Assembly: GCA_907163375.1 (NCBI GenBank)
Contig: CAJQUW010007913.1
Span: forward strand, 124,001-188,000
Direction: 5' to 3'
DNA: 64,000 nucleotides
From: Prostheceraeus crozeri
Taxonomy: Eukaryota > Platyhelminthes > Polycladida > Euryleptidae
Positions 48,734 to 60,792 of the stretch are shown piece by piece (within the stretch, counting starts at the first letter, position 1; each line of letters opens with the position of its first letter). The notes under the pieces are model-generated. The model was not told where the DNA came from and did not search any database. It saw only the letters and a program-made list of their open reading frames with translations. Position numbers and translations under genes: made by a program.

Positions 48734-49402
48734 AGAAATTAACACGGAATTGACTTATCATGATAGTAAGTAGTGAAGGAATGATAGTATTTTACAGATC
48801 CTCCGTGTCATGACAGCCTTAGAGAGGTAATGTTCGTAAAAATAGCAAGGGCTGCTATTAATGCTCAACCTCAGGAGCATGTTTCTTAAGCGTGATCATA
48901 TCACATTCAAGCAACCTGCCACTGGGGACGCAAAATAATAGAATCATGGACAATGATTTCAATCAACTTAAAAACATGTAAATGGGTCCACATCCCCATT
49001 CAAATTCAAGAAATGAAACATACATTTAATGCATCATAAAATCATGCCGATGAATAGTGAATTAAAAACATGACTCCTCAGCCAAGATTAATAACTAATA
49101 ATCAGATTAATAAGATCTCGACTCTTCCTTGAAGACTTCCATTATAATGCGGTTTATGAAATTTCTTTGATCATCAACATATTTTCCGTTTAGTTACTAT
49201 GCTTTTTAGAAAATATTCATTCCTTTTGATATCCAACATATTTCATGCTACTTATAAAGAAGCTCCATGTCGGTAGTGCACAAATCTGCAGAAATTTGAC
49301 TTTTTAAAAACTGCTCTAATAATTTTTTGGACCGCACGAACATAATCTCCGCAAAAAACTGAATCTTTACGTATAGAAATTTTCACTGTGTACAGATACT
49401 TT
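48734..49402 (-). repeat. Repeat B, copy 2, 5' part
   Basis: This is the inverted equivalent of 26682 to about 27330. It joins directly to the piggyBac right TTAA on one side and to the LINE remnant on the other. Confidence 0.85.
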
Positions 49403-50285
49403 AATCGCAGATGATAGACATATTGATTCATCAATTTTATTATTGAGCGAGCGAACATTCGAAAGAGAAAGAGACGGTAAACTTTTATTCGGATCAGCAT
49501 CTGTCTTTAAAAACCATCGTAAAAATTCTGTGCAGTTTGACCAACAGATTGACAATCAACAATTTTGCCTCTATTCATGATTACGCTTTATCCGGCACCG
49601 CGTCGTCTTTGCAATTCTTCGCGAAGCTGCTTGCACTCCATCTGCTGGAGTGGCGTACGATCTGGGTTGATAAACACTTTACTTCTGTCACTAATGCTAC
49701 TCAGTCGTTTGGCATTGCATAATAGCACAAACTTGTCTTCTTTGGACTTACATGTTACTCTCACCAATCGATCATTTGAGCTTCTCTTCTTCCGAATTCT
49801 TCTGATATTCGTTGCAACAATTAAAGGACTTTTGGAATTGTAACCATCATGCGATTTGGTCACTTCGTCAATAATTTCTTTGACCATCATGTTGTCGTGT
49901 TCTTGACGTTCTCCGATCGATTCATCGATAACTTCTGGTATATGATCAAATTACGTTCTCGGTTCAGCCTTTGACGTATTTCATTAGCGATAAAGTCAAT
50001 CTGAACTTCGTTACTTTTCTTTAGTACAATAACTTCATTTTCCAGAAAATTATATCGCCCTTTCACAAGTATGGTCTCCTTCTCAATTGCTTTTATATGA
50101 AAATAGAGAACGTCTTTTCAAATCAGAAATTATTCTAATACGTGTAACTTCAACTGATTTTTTCATAGTGAATAAATCATTAGTGCGTTTAGACAAGAGA
50201 AACACTGGCTTCTTTATGCCTTCATCAACGATAGCTCTGATATCATCCAACGTAAAACTCACTACTTGAGATCATAAACTGCGCG
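49403..50285 (-). pseudogene. LINE 5' region: ORF1 and start of ORF2 endonuclease
   Basis: From 50270 on the minus strand, LDDIRAIVDEG and RTNDLFTMKKSVE lead into a charged coiled-coil-like stretch (KETILVKGRYNFLENEV, NEIRQRLNRERNLIIY). After a frame change (49890-49588) it reads TNIRRIRKKRS, VRVTCKSKEDKFVLL and SKVFINPDRTPLQQMECKQL, the RRM-like ORF1 protein of invertebrate LINEs. Another frame (about 49480-49403) reads LSLSNVRSLNNKIDE, the start of an ORF2 apurinic-type endonuclease. The rest of ORF2 is cut off where repeat B begins. Multiple frame breaks show decay. Keeping a 5' rather than a 3' part is unusual for a LINE copy and implies later truncation. Confidence 0.75.
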
Positions 50286-50910
50286 CTGTTGGCGGAGTTG
50301 GCATGGTCAGATGATAGAAAGCAAATTCGAATATAGTCACACTCGAAGAGGCGAATCAAGTTGGCAAGGATTCGAACACAGCAAAGCTAGACTATGTAGC
50401 AGGCGCCGTATGCACTTGAACAATCACTCAATAGCGAGACCTGGTTACAGATCCAAAGTATTCCGAGAATCGGATAGAAGGACAACATGAAAGGGTGGAC
50501 TTGTGTTCAACAGCAGAGTTTGTGCGCATCCGCAGACTGGCACAAAACTTTGACTAGCACAAATTAAGCAGATTCACTGTAGGACGGCGACACCAAACGA
50601 TGGACAAGAAAACGACGATCGCGATGACATGCTAATTCCTCTTTAACCAATACACAAAACGACGGTATGATAGTAAAACTTTAGAACGGTAAGAGATAGG
50701 GAAGAAACACTACCACTCGCATTGACCGCTTGGTGGTGTAGTCCACTATCTAATAATCCCCTTATTCGAGGGTATAGGTTTCTGATGCCGAATTGTTTTG
50801 AATTCAGCTTAAAATATTAATTATGTCTAATCCGTTATTGATTCTACAGATGCTCCTCTATCGGAAAGAAGTGATTTTGATTGCAAAACTGACTCAACAG
50901 AATTGCCATC
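50286..50910. other. No recognised feature
   Basis: Somewhat GC-richer sequence (50286-50620) without a supported gene; it could be 5' UTR of the LINE remnant. Confidence 0.35.
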
Positions 50911-50920
50911 TTTTACTTAC

Positions 50921-51189
50921 CCACGAGTCCTTTTCGGCACCACTTCTTAGGACACTTCACCTCCCCGCAGTGGGTGCATCGGGAAGCTTGGATGTCGGCG
51001 GTCCTCAACAGTGATCGCCACATTTTACGACGCTCTTTCGCCGTGTTTGTGTCATCTGGAAGGACGAGCGAGTCCCGTAGACCGCAGACGTACTCGCCAA
51101 ACATAAGGCAGAATACTCCGTAGCTGCTCCCATCCTGCTGATATGTGTAAGGGACTTTCATCATCCTCCAATCTTTCGAAGCAAATATT
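50921..51189 (-). CDS. ULP1-like protease exon with missing catalytic Cys; Zn-ribbon-like tail
   Basis: The 269-nt exon is bounded by a TATTTCAG acceptor at 51190 and a GTAAGT donor at 50920-50915, and is open throughout. It reads SKDWRMMKVPYTYQQDGSSY, then GVFCLMFGEYVCGL. This is the C-terminal Gln/Cys half of the ULP1/SENP cysteine protease fold, whose usual form is P.Q.DGSSCGVF. The catalytic Cys is Tyr here, although a Cys occurs three residues later. The end, CTHCGEVKCPKKWC, has four Cys spaced like a zinc knuckle. The upstream exon carrying the His was not found. It may be an exon of a host gene, a domesticated transposon protein, or a decayed transposon part. Ulp1-like domains are common in several DNA transposons. 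Confidence 0.6.
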
Positions 51190-51194
51190 CTGAA

Positions 51195-51890
51195 ATAGTG
51201 AAGGAAGCTTGATATTCAGCGACATCATCATTTTAAATCTTCCGAATGTTAATTAAATAGAACAATCAAGGATGAATGGAATAAAAGAATTAAATAAGAA
51301 TTAGATAGAACAATCAAGGATGAATTCATGATCATAATAAGTGATTTTAATCAAGAAAACGAGAGGTGCGCAACATAAAACGTGTCTTATGCGGAAGCGT
51401 CATTCTATTTTAAGTTTCAATTCCAGTGTGTTGCTAAGAAAGGATAAATTTTGTCGTCCTTGTTAATCCTTCCACTGCCAGACGTTCAAAATTACAGTGT
51501 TTCCCAATGCCGGCAATTTTTTAAGAATCTTATTTTTTCGAATAATAAATCATAAGCATTTTTAAATTGATTTTACTAATATAGAATTAAGATTTTTTCT
51601 AATAATTACACAAATAGACTCTATTTAAATGCCTCATTAAGTATCCAGATCATAGATAAATCTACAGTTTTTGACATATCTTGACCTTTTGTTGTAGGAA
51701 GCTAATGCTGCTTTTTCATATCAGCTTTATATCAAATGCAATACATCTACATGTTCGTACAGTAATCAATAAGTAAATACACGTTTTTCATCCATTCTGG
51801 CTATAGTCCTGTTACTGTTGCATTCCTGTTGTTCATCTGTTAGATCCCTGACATGATGCAGATAGAAGAAATCAGGTATACACATGGATC
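51195..51890. other. No recognised feature
   Basis: AT-rich intergenic or intronic sequence. A short local repeat of AGAACAATCAAGGATGAAT occurs at about 51260 and 51308. Confidence 0.4.
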
Positions 51891-51896
51891 TAGTCT

Positions 51897-52460
51897 TTTT
51901 GTTCGACACCTTCATTTATTCGACAATATATCTTTAAAAAAGTGTTCATTTCATCGAAAACTCGTAGACAAAATTCTATGGTCCATTTTGATGATGTGTT
52001 CATTTTGTTCGAAAAAATTGATCATCGGATATCCATGTATTACTTTTCTATGACATAGATCATTTATGTCATAAATCATGGAAATCCCAAACATTGAGAT
52101 CTATGCGCATAGAAAGATCTTCAGTATGCATTACCTATACAGAGGCTCAGATCAAAATTTAAATGGGATGTTTTAGATAACATAATTTGCGGTATTCATC
52201 AGTTTGCTTCCGCAATTTGATAAGATAGAGGGAGTTTCAAGAAACAAAACTTCAAATGATCAACCTCTGGTTATTTGACTGCAATGAATATGCCTACATT
52301 ATTGACAGAAAGAAGAACGACAAATCCTATTGCAAATGTACTGAAACTAATTCAAAGAAACGCAAAGCATATAAGCATAACTGAAAGTGTATCGAACAAA
52401 TGAGCGTGTCGAACAGTTGAACCTAAAAGTGTATCGAATAAATGAACGTGTCGAACAAAA
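51897..52460. mobile_element. MITE with 27-bp terminal inverted repeats
   Basis: TTTTGTTCGACACCTTCATT continuing TATTCGA at 51897-51923 is inverted at 52434-52460 with one mismatch. The same GTTCGACACG/TTCGATACAC units recur just inside both ends (near 51940 and 52385-52430). It is 564 bp long and noncoding. The target duplication was not resolved. Confidence 0.75.
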
Positions 52461-52464
52461 CGAC

Positions 52465-54245
52465 CATCCCCATACACATAGGTAAATTTCTACCACTGCT
52501 ATCTTAGCAATTCAAGCATACGAATCTTGGTTGTCTCCTTATCGGCCAGCTTTCCTAATAACTGCAGACGCTGCAATCAGGCTTTTCTTTGGGATCCTGA
52601 AATTTCATAGGGTTCCGTCATTCTTGGTGGGAGGAAGCCACATTCTCTCGGAATTTCACTTGGTTCAATCAGAGTCAGTATTTATTATCTCAAACGCCTA
52701 AATTGCTGTAAGCCTTGCACGCCGTTGTCTTTAGACACCACCTGCCCTAGTGAATATAATTTGACTAGATCAGACGTGTACAATATACAAGAGAAGTATA
52801 CGTGTAGAATATGCACATGGTTATCGATCAACTATACATCACTGAATGCTAATTGATTAGTCATCACATTAATTGTTCTCCTGGAAAGTCTGCATTACGC
52901 ATATCGGGTCCAGCGTTGCCCGACCGAAATTTCATTTTCTTTGCGCAGCCAGAAAAAATTGCTCAGCACAAAAATACGTTTGCATATAAAATACGTTAGT
53001 TTTTAAGTTAGCATATTTTTGCAGCATCACTCAAACAGCGCTACTTATTCATTATCTAGTGCAGGAAATATTTTCTGGAAAATAAAACAAAATTGTAGAC
53101 TGAGTATTTTCATTGAAAACGATAAATCTGCAAAAATGGGAAAATACCATAACGCAAAGTTAAAATTTTGCATTTACACTTGAACAATATAGGCTACACA
53201 ATACAAAACAGATTAACACTGCACTGACAAATTCACACAAACAATTTAATCTAATTGCTCAATAAAGGTATGAAAACCTTTAGACAGTATATTGGTCCTG
53301 CAAATTATTAACACTATTACTTGACAAAAATTGTAAATGCGTCATAATGAAGGGATTATTACAATGGAAAAAGTGTAAAATGCGCGGTTACATTATATCT
53401 CATAGAAAGGTGCATCTACTAAAAAACTATCATCTGGCTTCGTTGCCTTTGTATAAAATGGATTTCAAAGTCATAAATGTTGCTTGAATAGTGCAAACAG
53501 AAAATCAATTCTAATTTCAGAGAAATCAAAGCAAAATGTGTCAACCAATCCCGTTGTATCATAAACTGTAGAGAACATAACAATTTCTGGTGAGCTTCCC
53601 TAGAGCTAAATTCATCACGTTGTCAACATGTGCATAGACCTCCCGGTAAAATAGCCATACAAAATAAGTTTATAAGGATGCCAACTCACTTTCTTCCTGG
53701 CTACAACTCGTGTAACTTGGGTTCGAGCCAGTATTCACAGTATTGTCTCTGTGACACATGATGTATTAATTCAATCCATTTTACTAGGTAAATAATATAA
53801 AGTTGTTCACTATTGCTCATCGGAAAAAGAAATTTGTTGATATTAAACAACAGGACTTGCCTAGCTTTATAGCTGACTAATGCTCGAATCCTGGTCAACA
53901 AATTCAGGTCGGAAAGGTAAGGTACCCAGCATCATCATGCATAAACCCAAAAAGTATGTATGCTGAAAAACACCGATGAATTTCTACTAGTCATCTGAAA
54001 GAATCCGAAACTTAAATTGTATATTTCATCTCAGCTAGCATTGTACCCGGCTATAAAATGATTATACTGTAGGCCTACATGAAGAAATTAGTCCAAATCA
54101 TTCCGCTATCTAAACCGGATATTGCAGAGATAAATCATACCAAATAACAAAATATGTACAAATATTGATTTGACTAGAAATGTCGAATCCTGATTTGACG
54201 TCAGCTGACTGTCACATTAACTCAGTAAGTAGAAATGGCACTAAA
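52465..54245. other. No recognised feature
   Basis: AT-rich sequence. A 66-codon frame at 53701-53901 (-) is unrecognised. Two B-box-like words near 53727 and 53882 lack paired A boxes. Confidence 0.4.
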
Positions 54246-54249
54246 CGAA

Positions 54250-54332
54250 CATTAGATGGTAAAAATTCTAAAAAATGGGCATTTCTACAAAATTGGTTAA
54301 TATCTATTCTTTAGAATTTTTACCATCTTATG
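54250..54332. repeat. Hairpin, 23-bp arms, 37-nt loop
   Basis: AGATGGTAAAAATTCTAAA at 54254-54272 is perfectly inverted at 54310-54328. Four more bases pair on each side with one mismatch. The total of 83 nt resembles a small MITE or a precursor-microRNA-sized stem. Confidence 0.7.
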
Positions 54333-54334
54333 TT

Positions 54335-57300
54335 TAAGACTGCATTATTTTATGCAGATGTTAACGATTGCTTTTTAAACTAAGACAATTCACAGCAGAA
54401 TAACCTCATTCAGTTCTTGGTCTTTAAGGAATCACTTAAGTCTTCGATGCTTGCATTTAGTATTCGCTTCACCACATTGTCCACGATTCGTTGTCTTTTT
54501 TCTTTTTGATCGTGAACTCTGTCATGTTCCGCATCAACCGATCACATTGCCATGGAAGATTCCAACATAATGTCTCAAGCTTGCTTCATGTGTTCTTCAG
54601 CTCGCTGTCAATTGTATCCTGGACATTTTTTTCGGCAATGAGCCACTTTTCCTTTGACAAAAGCTTCTAAATATCACGACTAGTCTTATCCTCCAAGAAT
54701 AATAAGAAGACTTTTTTTTGGACCGTGTAGTTGTATGTTTCCGATATTTCGGCAAAAAGGGAATTGCACTGAAAGTGTTAAGAAAATTAGTATTTTCGTC
54801 CAACGAGATTTCAGCAGGCAATCTTTCTACGGCAAAAATTTCGACATGATTTCCTTTCAACAGGGAAATCATCTATGGGGTAACGGAAATTTGATGCGAC
54901 TTTATATCCTTTGACAATTGATGGTCTTTCGCGAAAAAGACTGCGAGAGTAATTGGACAATTTTGCGCAGAGAGGGATGAAAAATAATTGCGCGGGAAGG
55001 TGCCTCAAATAATTTTTATTGTGCAATTGAGCAGGCACCGTAAAAATTGCGCAGATCTGGCAACACTGATCAGGTAATTCGACTGTGGATAAATGCTATT
55101 CAATTCATTCATCTTGTTTCGAGGACCATTGTCTATTCGACAGACATATTGCCCCGCATGCGATACTACAGAAGATACACTAAGATGAATCCAATAATTT
55201 CGACATTTGTCACAGCGGCAGTGAGGGTATTACGACTAAAAGTCGAAGGTGGTAGTGAAAGGGTTAAGCGTAAATCCATGATTGAATGAAGAGGCTGTTT
55301 CAAACTCAATGTATGGATGAATTTCAAATTGATAAAATATAGTCGAAGTGAACACAAATTCACATCAATTGCGATAACATGATGTACTACTTATTGGTAG
55401 AAATATTTTCTGATCAGTCATTGATGTCTAAGAGTTAGTCAACAAACGATATTGTGATCTTTTGATTCTATCTTGTTCTTGTTTATCACGGGATCGAGTT
55501 ATCAACAATATGAAATTTCTACGACTTGCAGATTGTGAAAATCTGAACGGTGCTCCATTACAAAAGATTCATTCTTTCATTGTTGGCTAAACCGCTTAGT
55601 TGAAAATTTAATGCGCAGGGAAGCATTGAAATCTCCGTCATCTAGCATCACAGACAGATACAAATTAGGGAAATCAGACATTCAGTGAATAAAATAATAA
55701 CGGAGATCTCCGTCATTCGTACATGCGACGAAGTGCAATAGATACATGAAAGATGCATTTGGACAGCGAAATTATTAAAAGATTCCAATTTTGGACGATG
55801 CTACAACAGCTGATTATACAAATGTCGCTAACGAAAATTTAAATAGCTTTATCTTCTTTTCCGAATAGATAAACAATTGTTGTGAGTATTCAACGATTGG
55901 CTTCTATGGCATGGAAATCAACTGTGTCCACTCTGGCACTGCATTACAATCTGATGTCTTTCCAATGCCATTTCATAGCTGCTAAGGTTGGGTTGACCAA
56001 TCATGTTCACAAAAATGAATGCAGAAGGATGCCGCGTTAGTTGGGAAAACAGTTTTGAGTTATTCCTACCGTCAAATCGAAAGCACTCGTGCTTTGAAAT
56101 ACTTCAGAAATGTGATGACAGCGATGGATGAATACATGAAATGAATATGGATTGCACTCGAGTGTGCTAAGTGCATGTAGTGATAATGAGAATTAGTCAA
56201 AAATGATAATCAGGGACAACTTTTCAAAGTTGGCAAGATGCAGATCAAAATTTGACTTTTAGGTATGTGAAATCTAACCCACATTAAATGAGAACATTTT
56301 ATAATGTCTTTTTCCATTCCTGTAGCAGAAGTAACACCAGAAATCAGATTTCTCCCGCATCACAGTGGTTCACCAGATGATTGCTCAATGATTTGTTTTA
56401 TTTGCTGACAAATTTGAAATTGTTGGTATGCGACCATACCGTCGTTGCTATTGCCATCGCTACGATACTAACATATCAACGATTCTAACAGCTTCTGTAG
56501 AATTTCTCCAAATTTCTTCAGTGTTGTGCAATTAAAGTAAAAACATAAAAGAGAGCAGCTCCTAGAAATCATTGGATAATGTAAATTTTCCCATTAGGAA
56601 GTATGAAATGCAATGTAATTCTGCTATTTCGATTTTTTACACAGCGAACGATCACACGAAGTTGCTGCTTGAAGACTGCACTCTTTGTTGTTCAATTAAG
56701 ATCTCTTGTTTCCGATAGTCATTCTCATGGTCTATCATTTAAGGGGACACTTGATGTCAATTGTTCCACTTGCTTTGAGCAGTAGGCAATTACGTCAAAT
56801 ATTCACGTGCAGCGTATAGTCCACCTTCAACAGGATTTTGTGTGACGATGAAAACCAATGTAGGTGGATAGAATTATGATTTTTGATGTGAAATCATCGC
56901 TGTGCGTAGATATTCATTGCGCCTAAATACTTCACCGTATATCAGTGTGGTCGCATGTGCACGAAATTCATGATTATACATGAATATAGACGAATTCGGT
57001 ATTAGGTGCATGAACATGCACTATTATGCGCGAATGTTATGCATGACGCACGAAGTCCAAAAGCAGTAATTTGTCGGAAGAAGCATAAACTGTAACGAAT
57101 ATTCTCCCTGCTAGTGTATTTTATGATTTCATGAAAAGGCGAAATATACTTGTGTAAATTCCAACTAGCACAATGAATGTGGTCTACTTTCTAGGGTGGT
57201 GGTTTTTTTCTTTTTACAGAACGGATTTTTCTAAATATGTTCCAATTATCCGTAAAGAATGCAATTTTAAGTCCTGAACTAAGAAATGGAAGAAAATGTA

Positions 57301-58480
57301 CAATGTAGCTTGTTGCAATTCAAAGTCAAATACAGCAATAAACGTAAACTGAGGACAGCCGAACACCGGATGTTCTAATCGAATTAAATTGTAGCGTCAT
57401 GAATCATAATGCATTCAATTTGTGCTGTGATGTATCCTACAACAAAAAACGAAAAACAACTACATAATAATGCGTGGCTTGAAAAGCATGATCATATATG
57501 AGGTATTGTATACTGTGGTTGAAAAAATATGGAGATGGAGCTTTCTCAGAATAGACGATGACTACATTTTTTTACATTCTTCAACGTTTCATTAAAAAGT
57601 TGTAAATGAATGATAATCAAAACCTCTATCCTTGCTTCTTTCTAGCATGTTACAGAAATGCTGCCAGTAGGCCTTAGTAGCTATATTAATATTAAGCACC
57701 TTTGTTGAAATGCTGGGATTCACGAATTCTAATAGAACACATACACGATTTTTTAAAGAATATTATGCGGCCACCCTGGCACATGGACAACTGCCTCAGT
57801 TAAAACCGCTTGTTTAGCCTATCAGCCCAAATACTAACTTTTCATAATATTTTGGCACTGCAGGCCTATGGTGTTACTGAACCTCACACTGAACTTCACA
57901 CCCGGTTGAGATTTCTGGGTTAAATTTCTGATGCTTGAATGGCGACTAGGCTGTATTAATATCAACGGTGCATCATGAGCGACGTGTTGCTGTCATTCTC
58001 GGTAGTCTATCATTTCAAAGTGGAAGATCGCATGGTTTACCTTGGTCTCCTGCGAAAATAGCAAACAGAAAACTGTAGACATGTTTTCAGTTTTTGAAGT
58101 CAATAAATCATCTTAAATTGCTGTTAAAAAGTACGCCCACCAAAAGCTCCCATTCGAGCATTTTCGCAGGAAGGCATGCACAAATTATTCATCAACCTTC
58201 AGGATGTTTGCTCGAAAACTCGCATGCTGCATTGTAGTATGAGAGTGGTCACATATACCGCACATGATATAGGCTTCTCTCTCAACCCAGCTTCATCAGT
58301 CTGAAGCTGAGTGGCATGTGTGCACTTCTGTATGGGAAGAAATTCAGTTATTAAATTTTATTCTTTGACGATGACTGCCTGAATTTAATCGGGCTGGAAG
58401 AAATTATGAGACCTATGGCCTATAACATCTCGATACTTCATACTGGATATAGGGAAAGATTCCTGACTCATGCGTTAGAG
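54335..58480. other. No recognised feature (4.1 kb)
   Basis: No gene, shared repeat or inverted repeat could be supported. Frames at 54597-55038 (-), 55047-55289 (+) and 56603-56785 (+) were read without recognisable motifs. Confidence 0.4.
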
Positions 58481-58483
58481 TCT

Positions 58484-58760
58484 GAATGTCTTACGGAAGT
58501 GAGACTTGGGCTTTGACAGCTGTAGAAATGAGAAGAATGGAGGCATCAAACTGAAGGATGATCAGATGGACGTGAGAAGCATTTCGAAGATAAAGTTGCC
58601 AACAAAGACCTAGGCTTCTTGTGCACTTGAACCTTCAGTCGATCAATGATGCCATGCGGTTGCAGTTGGGTGTGCAGATTGCGATGATGTGGCGCGGAAA
58701 AAATCAGCGATTTGGCGAATAAAGTACGGAAAATTTTGATCATGCCCAAAGAAGACCCGG
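58484..58760 (+). pseudogene. LINE reverse transcriptase C-terminal scrap
   Basis: One frame reads SYGSETWALTAVEMRRMEAS, then a stop, then RMIRWT. This is the block after the RT domain of RTE-like and related LINEs, usually YGSETW.LT...E.RL...E.R.LRW. Stops and frame changes follow within 60 bases. Nothing upstream of it was recognised as RT. Confidence 0.7.
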
Positions 58761-59373
58761 GAAAAACAGTGTCCGCAGACAGTCGGCAATTAGGCCACGA
58801 AGAATCGGATGCCCTCGCTCGGAAATACTGGCGGCATTCCATGAAGAATCATTATCCAATCCAACGGAGGTAGAGAAAATGACGTTTAACGGATAAAGTA
58901 AGGTAAAAAATTAGGATGAACGCCCTGAATCGAATAACTGAAAAATACCGAATTTTCCAAATTTCAATTTGCAAAAATCTTGAAGCTTGGGTTGTGTCGC
59001 TTGGTGCACAGACATATATTGCTGATCAGGACAAGAACATGGATTAAGGTTCAGCAAACGCATTGTCTGATAATCGATGCTATTAATTGGAAAATCAACT
59101 GTTAGACTCGGGTCGATGAAAGATTTTGCATTGATCTAGGATGAATTGATGGAAGTCAACGTTTCGAAGTCTATGACTGTTACTTTCCAACAAGCTTCCA
59201 AAAAATAGTGCAAATAAATTGCAGCTAGAAAACAAGTTGGAAGAAACTGAAATTGGAAGAATCAGAGCCTGACAGAAAAGATGCTAGAGGGGGAAACAGT
59301 CGACTACAGAATGGGATTAAGAAGGTTGGTGCGGAGGAAATGCGGGTCGCACCCTCCGTGTTAACAGTTCTTT

Positions 59374-60792
59374 ATGTCAGCGAAGAGAATTCCAATAAAA
59401 ACTGAACATCTGAGGAGACAGCGGAAAAGTTCTCGGTGTACCCAATTTGCCGAAAAAGTCAATGTCAGATTTATTCTGTTTGTGATCCAGGCAAATCCAG
59501 GCCCCGATGTAGAATTATTTGGGCCCTCAAAATATTTCGTGCATTCATACCACCAGTAATTCCAGCCGATGTCCAGTATGTTAGTATGTGCTTGGTAAGA
59601 AATTGACTCGATGTGACATCATTGGCTACAAGTTCTCAAAAATGTCTCATTTTTACGTCAATCTTAGATTTGTCTTGCTCGAAAATACAATTAGGCTTAC
59701 TGGAAATAACACTCGTAGTTCATTTAATGAGCATGTGATTTTAAATGGGCTACCAGTTAGTCATATAAGACAGTGCATCTGCAATGTCAAAAGGGACGAA
59801 ATCCAACAAGTGAAGCCACTTGGAAATCAGAGGATCCGATTTTTTTGTGATTTTTCTTCGGAACCCCCGCGTAAAAATTTCTGCTGGTTCTTCGAAATTT
59901 ACGAAAGTGAACAATAGCCGACAAAGTTATCGTGTATTGGGTGTTTTCATATACATGGCGAGTCAAAAGTAATGGGTCAGTAATGCATTCGCTGGTACAA
60001 TTATCGTGTATTTGTTTGCATTCATATAGGCTACATGGTCAAATTGTCACTGCAATAAGCTACACGGTCACATGGACAATGTTAGTCAAATTATCACTTG
60101 TCGTGCCAGAGTGCCTAACCGAGCTGGGGATACTGGATGTCTCCTCGACCTGTTTCTGACCTCAAATCCAGCTTGTTTATCACACAAGGTTACTCTTCCC
60201 TTCGGCACGGCTGATCACTGTGTTATCACAGTTTCTGGCAAACAAGCTTACTCTACACCGTCTGCGCCTTTCCATAGAACAGTAAATCAATTCTCCAAAG
60301 CAGACTGGTGTGGCTTCCGCACTTTTCTTAGTCAAGTTCAAGTTGAGAATTTGATTCTGTGCGAGAACGTCCACAAGTCGACACAATACTTCTATGGTGA
60401 CAACCTCAGCAGACAAAGCCGAGCTTCTTTGTAAGGAGTTTGCGAAGAATTCAACATTGGACGATGGAGGTAAAATTCCATCTCCAATTCCCACGCGCAC
60501 TGATGAGAAAGCTTGTCCTCCTTCAATCACAGTTCGAAACTTCAAAAGGATCATCGCAGGGCTCGATGGCTCTAAGCCTTGTGGACCAGATGGCTTCCCG
60601 GCTTTGGTCTTCAAGCACCTCTCACCTGACCTTTCTCCACTTTTATCCAAACTGTTCAGTAGATGTGAATCCACCAGTAAGTTTCCCTCTTGTTGTAAAG
60701 TAGCTCCCTTGGTTCCAGTTCCAAAGAAAGGTTCTGACTCATCTCTAATAAATTGCCTAATCGTATTTGATAGTAACACAGCAGTTTTTTAA
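59374..60792 (+). pseudogene. Decayed LINE: NPGP motif, endonuclease end and RT start
   Basis: At 59374-59559 a frame reads LFVIQANPGPD, similar to the NPGP of 2A-like leaders found at the start of some LINE ORF2 proteins. The middle, 59588-59917, is unrecognised. From about 60090 it reads CRARVPNRAGDTGCLLDLFL, then FGTADHCVITV, the C-terminal end of an apurinic-type endonuclease with its conserved Asp-His. A frame change near 60400 leads to AELLCKEFAKNSTLD, FKRIIAGLDGSKPCGPDGFP, VFKHLSPDLSPLLSKLF and CCKVAPLVPVPKKGSDS, the first RT motifs of Jockey/L2-like elements. Similarity ends near 60760, so the copy lacks its 3' half including FADD. It is inactive. Confidence 0.8.

Noticed and set aside
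45314-51164. Joining the ULP1-like exon and the adenain-like fragment into one protease gene
   Set aside because: Although both are on the minus strand and at first look complementary (His half and Gln/Cys half), the His half lies downstream of the Cys half, and piggyBac, repeat B and a LINE lie between them; they belong to different families.
53690-53900. B-box-like words GGGTTCGAGCC (near 53727) and GCTCGAATCC (near 53882)
   Set aside because: No fitting A box at the right distance and no cloverleaf; not called as tRNA or SINE.
60180-60779. 199-codon minus-strand open frame
   Set aside because: It lies antisense to the LINE endonuclease/RT reading, which has clear motifs; no similarity of its own.
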